Below, one piece after another: positions 28,600 through 37,096 of a DNA stretch of 64,000 nt. The DNA is from Bacillus sp. E(2018) (GTDB taxonomy: Bacteria > Bacillota > Bacilli > Bacillales > Fictibacillaceae): the NCBI RefSeq assembly GCF_005503015.1, contig NZ_SCOL01000001.1:2046001-2110000 (forward strand). Reading direction: 5' to 3'. Each line of letters starts with the position of its first letter. Position 1 is the stretch's first letter. The notes beneath the pieces are model-generated. The model ran no database searches. It was not told where the DNA came from and was given only the letters and a program-made list of their open reading frames with translations. The position numbers were made by a program, and so were the translations under genes.

Positions 28600-29484
28600 A
28601 TGAAAAGCTATTCAAAAACGACTCCTTACCTCTTCATTGGACCAGCGCTTCTATTATTGGCTTTATTCTCTCTTTTTCCCATTGTTCTTGCATTGGTGAT
28701 TAGTTTTACAGATATTGACCTAGCTGGACTTGCAGACTATTCAAATATTAGCTTTATTGGAATCGAAAACTATATAAATATCTTTAAAGATCCTATTTTT
28801 CTAAAATCGATCGGTAACACTGTCTTTTATGTCGTATTCGGTGTTCCTCTCGTTATCGCATGTTCACTTGGTATCGCTCTTTTGATCAACTTTGGTACAG
28901 CGCGTATCTTCAAGGCTTTTCGTCTTGTTTTTTATATGCCTTCGATCACAAACGTTGTAGCAGTAGCTGTTGTGTGGACGTATCTATACAACCCACAGTT
29001 CGGTCTGTTCAACTATCTGCTCGGTCTAGTTGGCATTCCTGCTATACCCTGGTTACAAGACCCAACAATCGCCAAAGGATCATTGATCGCATTAGCCGTT
29101 TGGCGCGCAATCGGTGTGAACATGATTATTTTCTTAGCAGCTTTACAAGGAATTCCAAAAACGTATTATGAGGCAGCTCAACTAGACGGTGCGAACAACT
29201 GGAAACAGCTTACAAAGATTACGATTCCACTTCTTCGTTACGCTATTTTCTTCGTATCGATTACAACGATGATCGGATGGATTCAGTTCTTCGAAGAACC
29301 ATTCGTTATGACGAACGGTGGACCGCTGGATAGCACCACATCTGTTGCCCTCTTCATCTATCGCAACGGGTTCCAGCTAAGCAACTTTGGTTATGCCGCT
29401 GCAGGATCTTTTGTCCTGTTTGTAACGATCATCATCATCACGATGATTCAGTTCCGATTGCAAAAGAAAGATACCGACATTTAG
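28600..29484 (+). CDS. Sugar ABC transporter permease, MalF/UgpA type
   Basis: 294 residues, six helices: about 10-32, 72-95, 105-128, 155-177, 202-225, 262-283. The ATPase-coupling EAA loop is YYEAAQLDGANNWKQLTKITIPLL (EAAQLDGAN near 190-198). Second gene of the importer operon, separated from the next permease by 16 bases. Confidence 0.92.
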   Translation: MKSYSKTTPYLFIGPALLLLALFSLFPIVLALVISFTDIDLAGLADYSNISFIGIENYINIFKDPIFLKSIGNTVFYVVFGVPLVIACSLGIALLINFGTARIFKAFRLVFYMPSITNVVAVAVVWTYLYNPQFGLFNYLLGLVGIPAIPWLQDPTIAKGSLIALAVWRAIGVNMIIFLAALQGIPKTYYEAAQLDGANNWKQLTKITIPLLRYAIFFVSITTMIGWIQFFEEPFVMTNGGPLDSTTSVALFIYRNGFQLSNFGYAAAGSFVLFVTIIIITMIQFRLQKKDTDI

Positions 29485-29500
29485 GACGTGAGGTGAGAAC

Positions 29501-30343
29501 ATGAAATCAAAAGTATCTGATGCGAAAAAAGCATACAAAATGCAGCAATGGATCGCTGGAATCGTCTTAACGCTTGGCGGCCTTTTAGTAGCCATCCCAT
29601 TTATTTGGATGATCCTTTCAGCTTTCAAACCTGAAAGTGAAGTCCTTCAGCTCACACCGACTCTGTGGCCTGAAACCTTTACAACGGAGAACTTCGTCTA
29701 CCTGTTTGAGAACATGAACTTTGGTGTTTATTTGCGAAATACGATCATCATTGTCCTCTGTTCTTTTGTCGGACTATTCTTTAATGCGATGGCTGGATAT
29801 GCGTTTGCAAAGTACAAGTTTAAAGGAAGAGAAAAGCTCTTCTACCTAGTATTAGCAACAATGATGATTCCAGGACAAGTAACGATGATTCCTGTTTATT
29901 TAATCTTAAACCAGATGGGCTTGACGAACACGATGGCAGGTGTGGTTCTACCAGGATTGGTTGGTGCATTCAGCATCTTCTTATTCCGTCAGTTCATGTC
30001 TACCATCCCAGACGAATTGCTTGAAGCTGCTCGTTTAGATGGAGCGAGTGAGTTCCGCGTATTCATGCAACTCGTTTTGCCTATTTCAAAACCGATCATG
30101 GCCGTTCAAGGAATTCTAACGTTTATCGCGGGCTGGAACAGCTTCTTATGGCCGTTGATCATTGCGAACGACGAAAGTTTGTATACACTCTCGGTAGGCT
30201 TAAGTCTTTTAAAAGGGCAATATGGAGGAAACTTCGCGTTGCAGATGGCCGGATCAACGTTCATGGTTGTTCCAATCGTCATCATTTTCATCATCTTCCA
30301 GAAGCACATTATTGAAGGCTATACTATTTCAGGTATGAAATAG
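29501..30343 (+). CDS. Sugar ABC transporter permease, MalG/UgpE type
   Basis: 280 residues, six helices, with EAA loop LLEAARLDGASEFRVFMQLVLPISKP (EAARLDGAS near 174-182). The first cytoplasmic segment and periplasmic loop PESEVLQLTPTLWPETFTTENF match the CUT1 family. Last gene of the importer operon, followed by a strong terminator. Confidence 0.92.
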   Translation: MKSKVSDAKKAYKMQQWIAGIVLTLGGLLVAIPFIWMILSAFKPESEVLQLTPTLWPETFTTENFVYLFENMNFGVYLRNTIIIVLCSFVGLFFNAMAGYAFAKYKFKGREKLFYLVLATMMIPGQVTMIPVYLILNQMGLTNTMAGVVLPGLVGAFSIFLFRQFMSTIPDELLEAARLDGASEFRVFMQLVLPISKPIMAVQGILTFIAGWNSFLWPLIIANDESLYTLSVGLSLLKGQYGGNFALQMAGSTFMVVPIVIIFIIFQKHIIEGYTISGMK

Positions 30344-30356
30344 AAGGTTAGCGTTG

Positions 30357-30396
30357 AAGAACCCTCGATTCGAATACGGAGTCGGGGGTTCTTTTT
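30357..30396 (+). terminator. Terminator of the importer operon
   Basis: AAGAACCCTCGA pairs with TCGGGGGTTCTT (one T-G pair) around 12 bases, followed by TTTTT. Confidence 0.8.
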
Positions 30397-30401
30397 GTTT
30401 T

Positions 30402-30599
30402 TTATGTGTTTAGTTTTTTTAGCTTGATTTTCTTTCTATAATAGAGATGAATCAAAATAGCTATTATAAACCCTGAAGCATATACAATATCATTCATGAT
30501 GCTTTTGAAATGATAAATTTTAGAAAAGATAGAGTACAGAAACAGGCTCCCAGTTAAGATTAAAAAAGCGTTTAGTCCTTTCTCCGACGTTTTGTTCAT
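30402..30599 (-). CDS. Hypothetical small membrane protein (65 residues)
   Basis: Two predicted membrane helices (about 9-27, AFLILTGSLFLYSIFSKIY, and 35-53, DIVYASGFIIAILIHLYY), then a Lys-rich tail. AGGAGG lies 5 bases before the ATG. No family recognised. It lies just downstream of the importer operon, on the opposite strand, between that terminator and the tandem repeats. Confidence 0.6.
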   Translation of the reverse strand: MNKTSEKGLNAFLILTGSLFLYSIFSKIYHFKSIMNDIVYASGFIIAILIHLYYRKKIKLKKLNT

Positions 30600-30640
30600 A
30601 AATACCTCCTCTTACCAGATGCTTAAAATGAAATTTGTCG

Positions 30641-30780
30641 AAAAGCCTATAAATGAATTTGAGGGACTATAAAAACTTTTGAAGGACCATAAATATTTTT
30701 AAAGGCCTATAAATTTTTTTGAAGGACTATAAATTTTTTTGAAGGACTATAAATCAAGAACTACGGCCTATAAACCAAAA
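30641..30780. repeat. Seven 20-bp degenerate tandem repeats
   Basis: Seven units in exact 20-base register (starting 30641, 30661, 30681, 30701, 30721, 30741, 30761). The core GRCYATAAA occurs in every unit and a T-tract or A-rich tail fills the rest; the units at 30721 and 30741 begin identically with GAAGGACTATAAAT. T-tracts every 20 bp, close to two helical turns, would bend the DNA. No ORF crosses the array. The next 250 bases (30781-31036) hold no gene I can support. Confidence 0.75.
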
Positions 30781-31036
30781 ATTGCTATCCTACCATATTT
30801 CAAAATACCACTCTCAATTCAGTACTCCTAACCCCAACCCTCAAGCTCTGACAATAAAACACCTTTTTTCTTTACTAACAAACTAAAATCGCACTCAAAA
30901 CCCCTCACTGCTGTTAGCAGCCTATCAGTGAAAGAGAACTTATATATTCTTTTAAAATCTCCTTTAAGAGAAAAATAGATGCTCTCTTCTTCTGGACTAA
31001 ATATTTTACGGTACGTGTTTTTATTTTTTTACACGT

Positions 31037-31157
31037 TCGCCGCTAAATGGTATCTTTTCACCGATAAACTTCATCGTTTCACTGATAAATTCATACTGAC
31101 CACCTATGAATCCCTGCTCACCACCTCTAATTCCCTCACTTCCACCTGAAATCCCAC
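31037..31157. repeat. Six degenerate ~20-bp tandem repeats, second type
   Basis: About six units of 20-21 bases with a TCACCGATAAA-like head and TTCAT/TCCC tail: TCGCCGCTAAA, TTCACCGATAAA, TTCACTGATAAA, ACCACCTATGAA, TCACCACCTCTAA, TTCCACCTGAAA. More decayed than the array at 30641. Non-coding. Confidence 0.5.
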
Positions 31158-31176
31158 AAACCAACTTAGATCTAAC

Positions 31177-31209
31177 AAAAAAACACCTTCATCCATATGG
31201 AATCGGGTG
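31177..31209 (-). terminator. Terminator of the glucanase gene
   Basis: On the minus strand CACCC...GGTG closes an imperfect stem with inner CC-ATAT-GG, followed by seven T. Confidence 0.5.
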
Positions 31210-31219
31210 CTGCATGCCA

Positions 31220-32572
31220 TTACTGAATAGAGAACTTTTCTTTTTTCAACAGATCCTCTGGTTTCTTACCGATCGGATCTTGGTGGAAGTAATCGCGGAT
31301 CACACCATCTTTTAGATAGTTAGCGATCGATACCATGATCATTCCTTGATCGAGCGCGAGATATGCTTTAGCAATTTCTCCTGTTTCCACGTTTACAGAA
31401 TCATAGAATCCGTACTTGCTATACGTATTGAGCTCTTTCAATGCTTTAATGTTTTTTCGAACAGCACTCGGATCATAGTCTAGTGCTAAGAATGATGCAT
31501 GAGCCGTTACGGTCGCGCCATCTTTGTATCCAGAAGTTCCTAGTGGTGTTGCTGCAAACTCACTGTAACCATCTGGTGTTGCAGATGGAGAGAAGCCCCA
31601 TGCTTTATATCCTTTTTCTTCTGCAAAAGCTTGCTGTAATTCAACATGTCGCTTGTTGTTCAGCCCAAGCGCATTCTTGCCAAGTTCAACCTCATTTAAT
31701 ACGATTCCAGGCATAAGGCTTTCAAACATGCTTCCGCCCCAGCTCGGAACGAATTTTACACCGTTGTATTCGTAATGTCCTTCAAATACAGAAACGCCAT
31801 CATATTCATGTGTTTCACCCTCTGGAATCTGTGCTTGCCAGTCCCATTCTTTTGGCATCGTACGGTACATCTTCCACCAGTGATCGCTTGGCACATCGCC
31901 TTTACCGATAGAGATATAACTAGCTACACGTGGTTCTGTGTTAAATAAGCCATAGTGATGATCGGTTAACTTCCCTTGTGCAACATCATAACCCCCACGG
32001 AATTGTCCCACTTCTGAATCATATAGAGTTGTGTAATTCATGTCTTCAACGAGCTTACTCGTTTGCGGATTAAGCTCTTCATAAGCTTGCCCAACTACAA
32101 TCAATCCTGCAGACAGCCAGCCGTTATCCACTTGTGAGATGAATTGTCCCCAGTCCTTTTTAACCGAACCATCTTTTGTGTTATACCAGTTAAAATATAA
32201 CCCATTCCACTTTTCAAGATCTTCAAGTGTATTCAACGTGACTTGGATACGTTTTACCGCTTCTTTTTTTGAAATGATTCCTAATTCTTGAGCAGAGATC
32301 GTACTCATCATATACATCCCAATGTTTGTAGGAGATGTGTGTGTTGCGTCTTTTTTACCTTCTGCTGTATATCGAGTCTCATCATAAGTCAAACCTGTTT
32401 TCGGATCAGTATGATCTTGATAAAACGTGTATGTCTTCTTAGCAATTGATTTTAACTCCATTTGAAATGCATGATTTTTTCCTCTGTCAGTTGCGGACGC
32501 AGATGATGTTACAAAAACATTCGCAAACAAACTGAACATCAATACAAAGCTAATCATTTTACTTGTTTTCAT
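31220..32572 (-). CDS. Secreted GH144-like endo-beta-1,2-glucanase (PF10091)
   Basis: 450 residues from the ATG at 32572 (GAGGAG 10 bases upstream; an ATG seven codons earlier has no site). Signal peptide MKTSKMISFVLMFSLFANVF ending ASA. The mature part is an (alpha/alpha)6 barrel of the PF10091 glycoamylase family: YDETRYTAEG, TSPTNIGMYMMSTISAQELG, FISQVDNGWLSAGL, VPSWGGSMFESLMPGIV, KAWGFSPSATPDGYSEFAATPLG (split WGFSPSATPDGY near 324-335) and TVTAHASFLALDYDP. GH144 enzymes of this family cut beta-1,2-glucan to sophoro-oligosaccharides. The shared operator and the phosphorylase nearby support that activity here. Confidence 0.82.
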   Translation of the reverse strand: MKTSKMISFVLMFSLFANVFVTSSASATDRGKNHAFQMELKSIAKKTYTFYQDHTDPKTGLTYDETRYTAEGKKDATHTSPTNIGMYMMSTISAQELGIISKKEAVKRIQVTLNTLEDLEKWNGLYFNWYNTKDGSVKKDWGQFISQVDNGWLSAGLIVVGQAYEELNPQTSKLVEDMNYTTLYDSEVGQFRGGYDVAQGKLTDHHYGLFNTEPRVASYISIGKGDVPSDHWWKMYRTMPKEWDWQAQIPEGETHEYDGVSVFEGHYEYNGVKFVPSWGGSMFESLMPGIVLNEVELGKNALGLNNKRHVELQQAFAEEKGYKAWGFSPSATPDGYSEFAATPLGTSGYKDGATVTAHASFLALDYDPSAVRKNIKALKELNTYSKYGFYDSVNVETGEIAKAYLALDQGMIMVSIANYLKDGVIRDYFHQDPIGKKPEDLLKKEKFSIQ

Positions 32573-32614
32573 GGACGCATTGCTCCTCTCCATTGTTAGA
32601 AAAAACAGTCAATC

Positions 32615-32624
32615 GAAACGTTTC
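32615..32624. promoter_or_regulatory. LacI-type operator of the glucanase gene
   Basis: ATCGAAACGTTTCA with the same GAAACGTTTC dyad as the phosphorylase and importer sites, 43 bases upstream of the glucanase start. A half-copy, GGTGAAACGTGA, lies 22 bases further upstream. The promoter hexamers are not clear. Confidence 0.7.
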
Positions 32625-32830
32625 ACCAGTAGTTTATCACGTTTCACCAAAATAAATAAGGAGCATAGAAGCTTTTGCTCCAATGGTTGTATGCGTTTTC
32701 ATAACAAACAGTAGAATGGTAGGAGAAAAATGATAATAATAGGAAATCATTCCTCATAACAGGAAAATAAAGGATTATGGTTTCTATTACGAGAAGAAAG
32801 CTATAAATAGTCTTAAAAGGAGATTTTGCT

Positions 32831-33310
32831 ATGAACAACAAAGCCGTTTATGAAATGCCCGTTGTAAAAGAACGGAAAGAAATAAAGCTAGTTGGATTAA
32901 GGGTGCTATGTGAGGGAGATCAATACATTCACGAAATCCCTAAAACTTCAACTGCACTGCAATCACAATTACTGTCCATTCAGCATGTCGTGGATTCATC
33001 AAAACAAATAGGTGCGTTCGTTGTTGATGCCCAAACTAAACAAGAAGATGGATACTGGATTTGTGTTGAAGTAGAAAAATATGAAGATGTTCCGGCTGGC
33101 ATGGTGAAGTTAACCATACCACCTCAAAAATATGCAGTGACCAAACATATGGGAAGAAACGATGAAATTAAAAACAGCTACGAAATATTGCACAACTGGA
33201 TACAAAAGAATGGATATAACAGACTCCTTAAAAACTGGCACATCGAGATATTTCATACCTTTGATGTAGGTAAACAATTAGAAATCGACTTGTACGATAC
33301 CATTCAATAA
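32831..33310 (+). CDS. GyrI-like / AraC effector-binding-domain protein
   Basis: 159 residues consisting of one GyrI-like domain: KEIKLVGLRVLC, then GYWICVEVEKYEDVPAGMVKLTIPPQKYAVTKHMG (IPPQKYAVTKHMG near 96-108) and YNRLLKNWHIEIFHTFDVG. No DNA-binding domain. Such stand-alone domains bind small molecules or act as multidrug sensors. AAAAGGAG precedes the ATG. First gene of a three-gene operon (gap of 16 bases to the next). Confidence 0.85.
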   Translation: MNNKAVYEMPVVKERKEIKLVGLRVLCEGDQYIHEIPKTSTALQSQLLSIQHVVDSSKQIGAFVVDAQTKQEDGYWICVEVEKYEDVPAGMVKLTIPPQKYAVTKHMGRNDEIKNSYEILHNWIQKNGYNRLLKNWHIEIFHTFDVGKQLEIDLYDTIQ

Positions 33311-33326
33311 AAACGGAGGTTAGGGT

Positions 33327-34004
33327 ATGAAAGAAAGTTCTCGATCTGTACTTGGTTATAAAAAGATGAAAATTCCTTACGTTATACAGAGTAAAACAGA
33401 TGATCCAAAAGGTCTCGCCGTCATGCTTCCGGGTATAGGATATACGGTTAAATCACCATTATTCCATTTTTCTTCAAGCGCTTTTTTAAACAAAGAATAT
33501 GATGTCTTACATGTGAACTATCCTTATTATTCAACAGATTACAAAGATTTTAGCTTTGATGAAATTACCTCTGCCCTTATCCATGATGTTTCCACAGTGT
33601 TAAAGGAAGTGGTTGATCACAAAATCTATAAATCTTATTACGTGGTAGGAAAATCCTTTGGCACTATGGCCATTCCTACTGTTTTAGATATGTTACCTGC
33701 CCAAAACACAAAAGCAATTTGGCTAACACCTCGTCTAATCGATCTATCTGTTTTTCATACGTTAAGAGTGTGTATACAAGATGGACTTTGCGTAATCGGT
33801 GATAAAGACCCCTTTTATGACGCAGAAAAGATAAATGACATCATACTGAATTCCTCTATAGAGAGTATGATTCCTACAGATGCAAATCATGCACTTGAAG
33901 TGGACAACGATATTCTAACATCTATTGATATTGTTAAAAGTGTTATAAAAAGGATTGATGATTTTATCACTTTGAAGAACGGAGTATTTAACAATGAACT
34001 TTAA
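33327..34004 (+). CDS. Alpha/beta hydrolase
   Basis: 225 residues. Nucleophile elbow VVGKSFGTMA (Ser near 109), acid candidate VIGDKDPFYDAEK (Asp near 156) and base candidate DANHALEVD (His near 191) in the right order. The first strand GLAVMLPGIGYTVKSPLFHFSS supplies the oxyanion region. Substrate unknown. It overlaps the DinB gene by 11 bases. Confidence 0.8.
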   Translation: MKESSRSVLGYKKMKIPYVIQSKTDDPKGLAVMLPGIGYTVKSPLFHFSSSAFLNKEYDVLHVNYPYYSTDYKDFSFDEITSALIHDVSTVLKEVVDHKIYKSYYVVGKSFGTMAIPTVLDMLPAQNTKAIWLTPRLIDLSVFHTLRVCIQDGLCVIGDKDPFYDAEKINDIILNSSIESMIPTDANHALEVDNDILTSIDIVKSVIKRIDDFITLKNGVFNNEL

Positions 34005-34509
34005 ACAAGGTGAAGCTGTCGAAATTCTAGAACGAACACCTGCCGTTTTAACACACTTGTTATCAGGGCTCTCTCTTGAATGGTTAAGTAGCAATGAAGG
34101 CGGTAATTCGTGGAATGCTCTCGAAGTTGTCGCTCACTTAATCGAATGTGAAAAGAGCAATTGGATACCACGAATTAACAGCATACTTACAAGTCATGAG
34201 AATGGACCACTTCCATCCTTTGATCGATTCTCTCATCTAGGAAAAGAAACAGGAATTGAAGAGCTGCTGCGTGAATTTGCGCAGTGCCGACAACAGAGCT
34301 TATACCAATTAGGGACTTTAAAAATTGGTTCCTTTGATTTAAATAAAACTGGATTACACCCTGAGTTTGGCTCAATTACCCTACAACAATTACTCTCAAC
34401 CTGGGTCGTTCATGATTTTACGCACATCAACCAGATTACTAGGATTCTGGCTAAGCGTTATGACTTGGACGTCGGTCCATGGAAAACATACTTAAGCATC
34501 CTCAAATAA
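33994..34509 (+). CDS. DinB-family protein
   Basis: 171 residues, four-helix DinB/YfiT fold. Metal-type histidines: NALEVVAHLIECE (His near 48) and VVHDFTHINQI (two His near 146 and 150). These families include metal-dependent thiol transferases and proteins of unknown role. Third gene of the operon, followed by a terminator. Confidence 0.88.
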   Translation: MNFKQGEAVEILERTPAVLTHLLSGLSLEWLSSNEGGNSWNALEVVAHLIECEKSNWIPRINSILTSHENGPLPSFDRFSHLGKETGIEELLREFAQCRQQSLYQLGTLKIGSFDLNKTGLHPEFGSITLQQLLSTWVVHDFTHINQITRILAKRYDLDVGPWKTYLSILK

Positions 34510-34510
34510 C

Positions 34511-34534
34511 GTTCCCCACGTGGGAGCTTTTTTT
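34511..34534 (+). terminator. Terminator of the GyrI-hydrolase-DinB operon
   Basis: GTTCCC-CACGT-GGGAGC hairpin followed by seven T. Confidence 0.7.
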
Positions 34535-34628
34535 ATTTCTCCTCAGAGGAAAATAATGGATTATGTCGAATAATTATAGTTAACTTTATTAGATAAAAAG
34601 AAATAGAGAGATTTAGGGGGAAAATTTT

Positions 34629-35582
34629 ATGTATTTACTTGTCCTTCGGCGCATTGTGTATTTTTTGATGCCGATCGTAGGTGTTTTTTTCATTGGTGCA
34701 CTTCCTTACCTTTTCTTCAGCAATGTTCAAGGTATTGAAGCTGTTGCTCGTTTACTAGATTCTGGTGCACTCGAGAATGCACTCTTTTTAAATCAGGATT
34801 TAGGATTATTTTTCGAACCTTATCTTGATAAGATATGGGATTTGTTCCTGAACCTTATAACGTTTTCAAACGTGACTTTTTATGAATATCAACAGGAGAA
34901 GTTATTATTCCCAACCATTATAAAACCTTATTTATACTCTATAAAACTAGTATTAGGTGCATTCTTTCTAGCCATAGCTTCATCGATCATACTAGCTTTG
35001 ATCATCAAGATTTTACCTGACCGCATTCAAAAAGGAATTCGCTTCTTGTTTTTTTCACTAGAGTCCTTACCCGATATCTTTATCGTTGTTATCATTCAAT
35101 ATAGCATGATTCTGTATGTTAGAAATACGGGAAATCTCTTGTTCCCAATTGTACATAGCGATCAAAATCCTAGCTATTTCTTACCGATTTTTTGCTTGAG
35201 CATCTTGCCAACTCTTTTCTTAATAAGAACGTTGCTGTTTTTACTCGATGATGAAGATTCAAAAACGTATGTAGAATTTGCCCGCGCAAAAGGAATACGA
35301 TATGCCCTGATCCTTTATATTCACATGCTAAGAAATTCACTTTTAAGTCTGTTCTATTATTCAAAGAACGTGTATTGGTTACTAATCTCTACACTCTTTA
35401 TGGTAGAAACAATTATGGCGATTCCCGGTATCACTGATTTTATGCTAGATAACGGTCCTACGACCCCAGATGTCATTACAGTTAGCGTTTTACTCATGTT
35501 TGTTCCGTTTTATCTATTATTTACACTTTCCTCTTATGTACTAGAGTATAAGCTGGGACGTACTAATGAGGAGGTGGCGTAA
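34629..35582 (+). CDS. ABC transporter permease, OppB/DppB type
   Basis: 317 residues, six helices: N-terminal helix MYLLVLRRIVYFLMPIVGVFFIG, then a large outer segment and the permease core from about 100. The EAA-type loop YVEFARAKGIRYALILYIHMLRNSL (ARAKGI near 219-224) and the terminal VETIMAIPGITDFMLDNG are typical. Followed after one base by the OppC-type gene. No binding protein or ATPase gene is adjacent on either side, which is unusual. Confidence 0.85.
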   Translation: MYLLVLRRIVYFLMPIVGVFFIGALPYLFFSNVQGIEAVARLLDSGALENALFLNQDLGLFFEPYLDKIWDLFLNLITFSNVTFYEYQQEKLLFPTIIKPYLYSIKLVLGAFFLAIASSIILALIIKILPDRIQKGIRFLFFSLESLPDIFIVVIIQYSMILYVRNTGNLLFPIVHSDQNPSYFLPIFCLSILPTLFLIRTLLFLLDDEDSKTYVEFARAKGIRYALILYIHMLRNSLLSLFYYSKNVYWLLISTLFMVETIMAIPGITDFMLDNGPTTPDVITVSVLLMFVPFYLLFTLSSYVLEYKLGRTNEEVA

Positions 35583-35583
35583 G

Positions 35584-36612
35584 ATGTCTGTATGGAGAAG
35601 TCCGTTATTTTTAAGTGGTTTTCTAATTATTGTTACCTTGTTTTTCGGTAGCATCATATATTCACATTTTGTACCGAATGAAAAACAGCCCGTGATGCAA
35701 ATTCGATTTGACGAACAAAAACAACCTGTTGATTCAGCACCAATCGCTCCGTTTAAAGAAATGCCTTTTGGTACTGATCGGTTTGGAGTCAGCATCATGC
35801 ATAAGGTCATTGACGGCGCAAAGTATACACTAGGATTTGCCTTCTTAGTCGCGTTCGCTCGCCTATTTTTCGGAACGATACTAGGATTAATCTTGAGTCA
35901 GCTGCCTAAGCCTGTACTTCGGATTTCAAGCAAGCTCTTTGAATCCTTTTATTATGCACCTGCAACCATTGTCGCCTATTTGCTTATTTATCCTGTTCTC
36001 CAAATTTTCACATGGTCTGTTCCGAAGAACCAACAAACTATATTCTCTTTGCTGATTCTCATATTAATCGCAGTCCCTACCGTGATGGTAACAGTAGCCA
36101 ACGAAACGTCAAAGTTTTTAGAGAATGAATTTATATCTTCCGTTAAAGTTCTTGGTGGAGGCAGAATTCACAAGCTTCGGAAACACGTATTACCTTATCT
36201 AAAACCGCGATTAAGCATTCTATACAGCCAACAGCTAATCGCAACCCTACTACTGGCAGCACATCTTGGCATTTTACAAGTTTTTATCGGGGGAACTGAC
36301 TTTATCACTCTCGATCCACTAGAAAATAATACGGTGCCTGTTGCTATGATCAATGAATGGTCGAGTATGATCGGTGCTAACTACTATCAAATTCGTGGTG
36401 ATCGCTGGATCGTATTTGCTCCTCTCGCAGGATTTGCAATTACCATTCTCGCGTTGAACTTTATGGTTGAAGCCATGAAACGTCAATACCTCGCAAAAGG
36501 TGCTTACACGAAAAGAACAAGAAGAGTAAGAAAGACAAAAACTCCTGTACAGGTTAAGAAATTGTCTCAAGAGCAGTTTGATAGGATTATGAAAACAGGA
36601 ACGGACAATTAA
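35584..36612 (+). CDS. ABC transporter permease, OppC/DppC type
   Basis: 342 residues from the ATG at 35584, with GAGGAGG 9 bases upstream inside the previous gene; upstream in-frame codons are rejected. N-terminal helix at about 8-28, outer segment with FGTDRFGVSIMHKVIDGAKYTLGFAF (FGTDRFG near 63-69, the OppC mark), five more helices and EAA loop FISSVKVLGGGRIHKLRKHVLPYL. C-terminal basic tail. Works with the preceding permease; ligand unknown. Confidence 0.85.
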   Translation: MSVWRSPLFLSGFLIIVTLFFGSIIYSHFVPNEKQPVMQIRFDEQKQPVDSAPIAPFKEMPFGTDRFGVSIMHKVIDGAKYTLGFAFLVAFARLFFGTILGLILSQLPKPVLRISSKLFESFYYAPATIVAYLLIYPVLQIFTWSVPKNQQTIFSLLILILIAVPTVMVTVANETSKFLENEFISSVKVLGGGRIHKLRKHVLPYLKPRLSILYSQQLIATLLLAAHLGILQVFIGGTDFITLDPLENNTVPVAMINEWSSMIGANYYQIRGDRWIVFAPLAGFAITILALNFMVEAMKRQYLAKGAYTKRTRRVRKTKTPVQVKKLSQEQFDRIMKTGTDN

Positions 36613-36623
36613 TGTATAAGAAG

Positions 36624-36661
36624 GACTCGATGAGGCAAGGATTTACCTTATCGAGTCTTTT
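36624..36661 (+). terminator. Terminator of the permease pair
   Basis: GACTCGATGAGG pairs with CCTTATCGAGTC (one G-T pair) around 10 bases, followed by TTTTAT. Confidence 0.8.
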
Positions 36662-36728
36662 ATCATTTGTCATGTTTTTCGTTCTTTTTGAATAAAGGAG
36701 TATTACACAATAAAAAGGAGTGAACCCT

Positions 36729-37058
36729 TTGAGTGAAGCAGACCTTAACGTCATTTTTTATACCTTATTCCTTCTACTAGGTTTACCGATCAGCTATAAA
36801 TACGCTAAATTTACAGTATCACATACGGGCATGGTGCTTCCCCACTTCTTTGTCAGCCTAATGCTTAACTTATGCATAGGTACAGTAGGCATTGTAGGTT
36901 GGATTTTCTTTTCTGTAAAAATCTCTAGAGCATTTACCATCGGTGGTATCTATTTAGGGGCATGGATTATTTCAATAAGTCTAGTGGCCTTGTTGGTTCT
37001 CCTCTTAATGAAACGTAAATCGATGATACAACGTTTTCACTATCATTACGGTAGATAG
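36729..37058 (+). CDS. Hypothetical three-helix membrane protein
   Basis: 109 residues from TTG 36729 with AAGGAG 8 bases upstream (a GTG at 36720 overlaps that site). Three hydrophobic segments (about 4-20, 31-60, 66-96) and a basic tail. No family recognised. Its stop lies within the stem of the bidirectional terminator. Confidence 0.6.
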   Translation: MSEADLNVIFYTLFLLLGLPISYKYAKFTVSHTGMVLPHFFVSLMLNLCIGTVGIVGWIFFSVKISRAFTIGGIYLGAWIISISLVALLVLLLMKRKSMIQRFHYHYGR

Positions 37059-37093
37059 CAAAACACCTTCCGCGTTCAGGAAGGTGTTTTGCT
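37057..37093. terminator. Bidirectional terminator
   Basis: Perfect 15-bp stem AGCAAAACACCTTCC / GGAAGGTGTTTTGCT between convergent genes. Confidence 0.9.
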
Positions 37094-37096
37094 TCT

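Noticed and set aside
30641..30780. CRISPR array
   Set aside because: Repeat units adjoin with no unique spacers of usual length, units are degenerate, and no cas gene is present. The same applies to 54095-54220.
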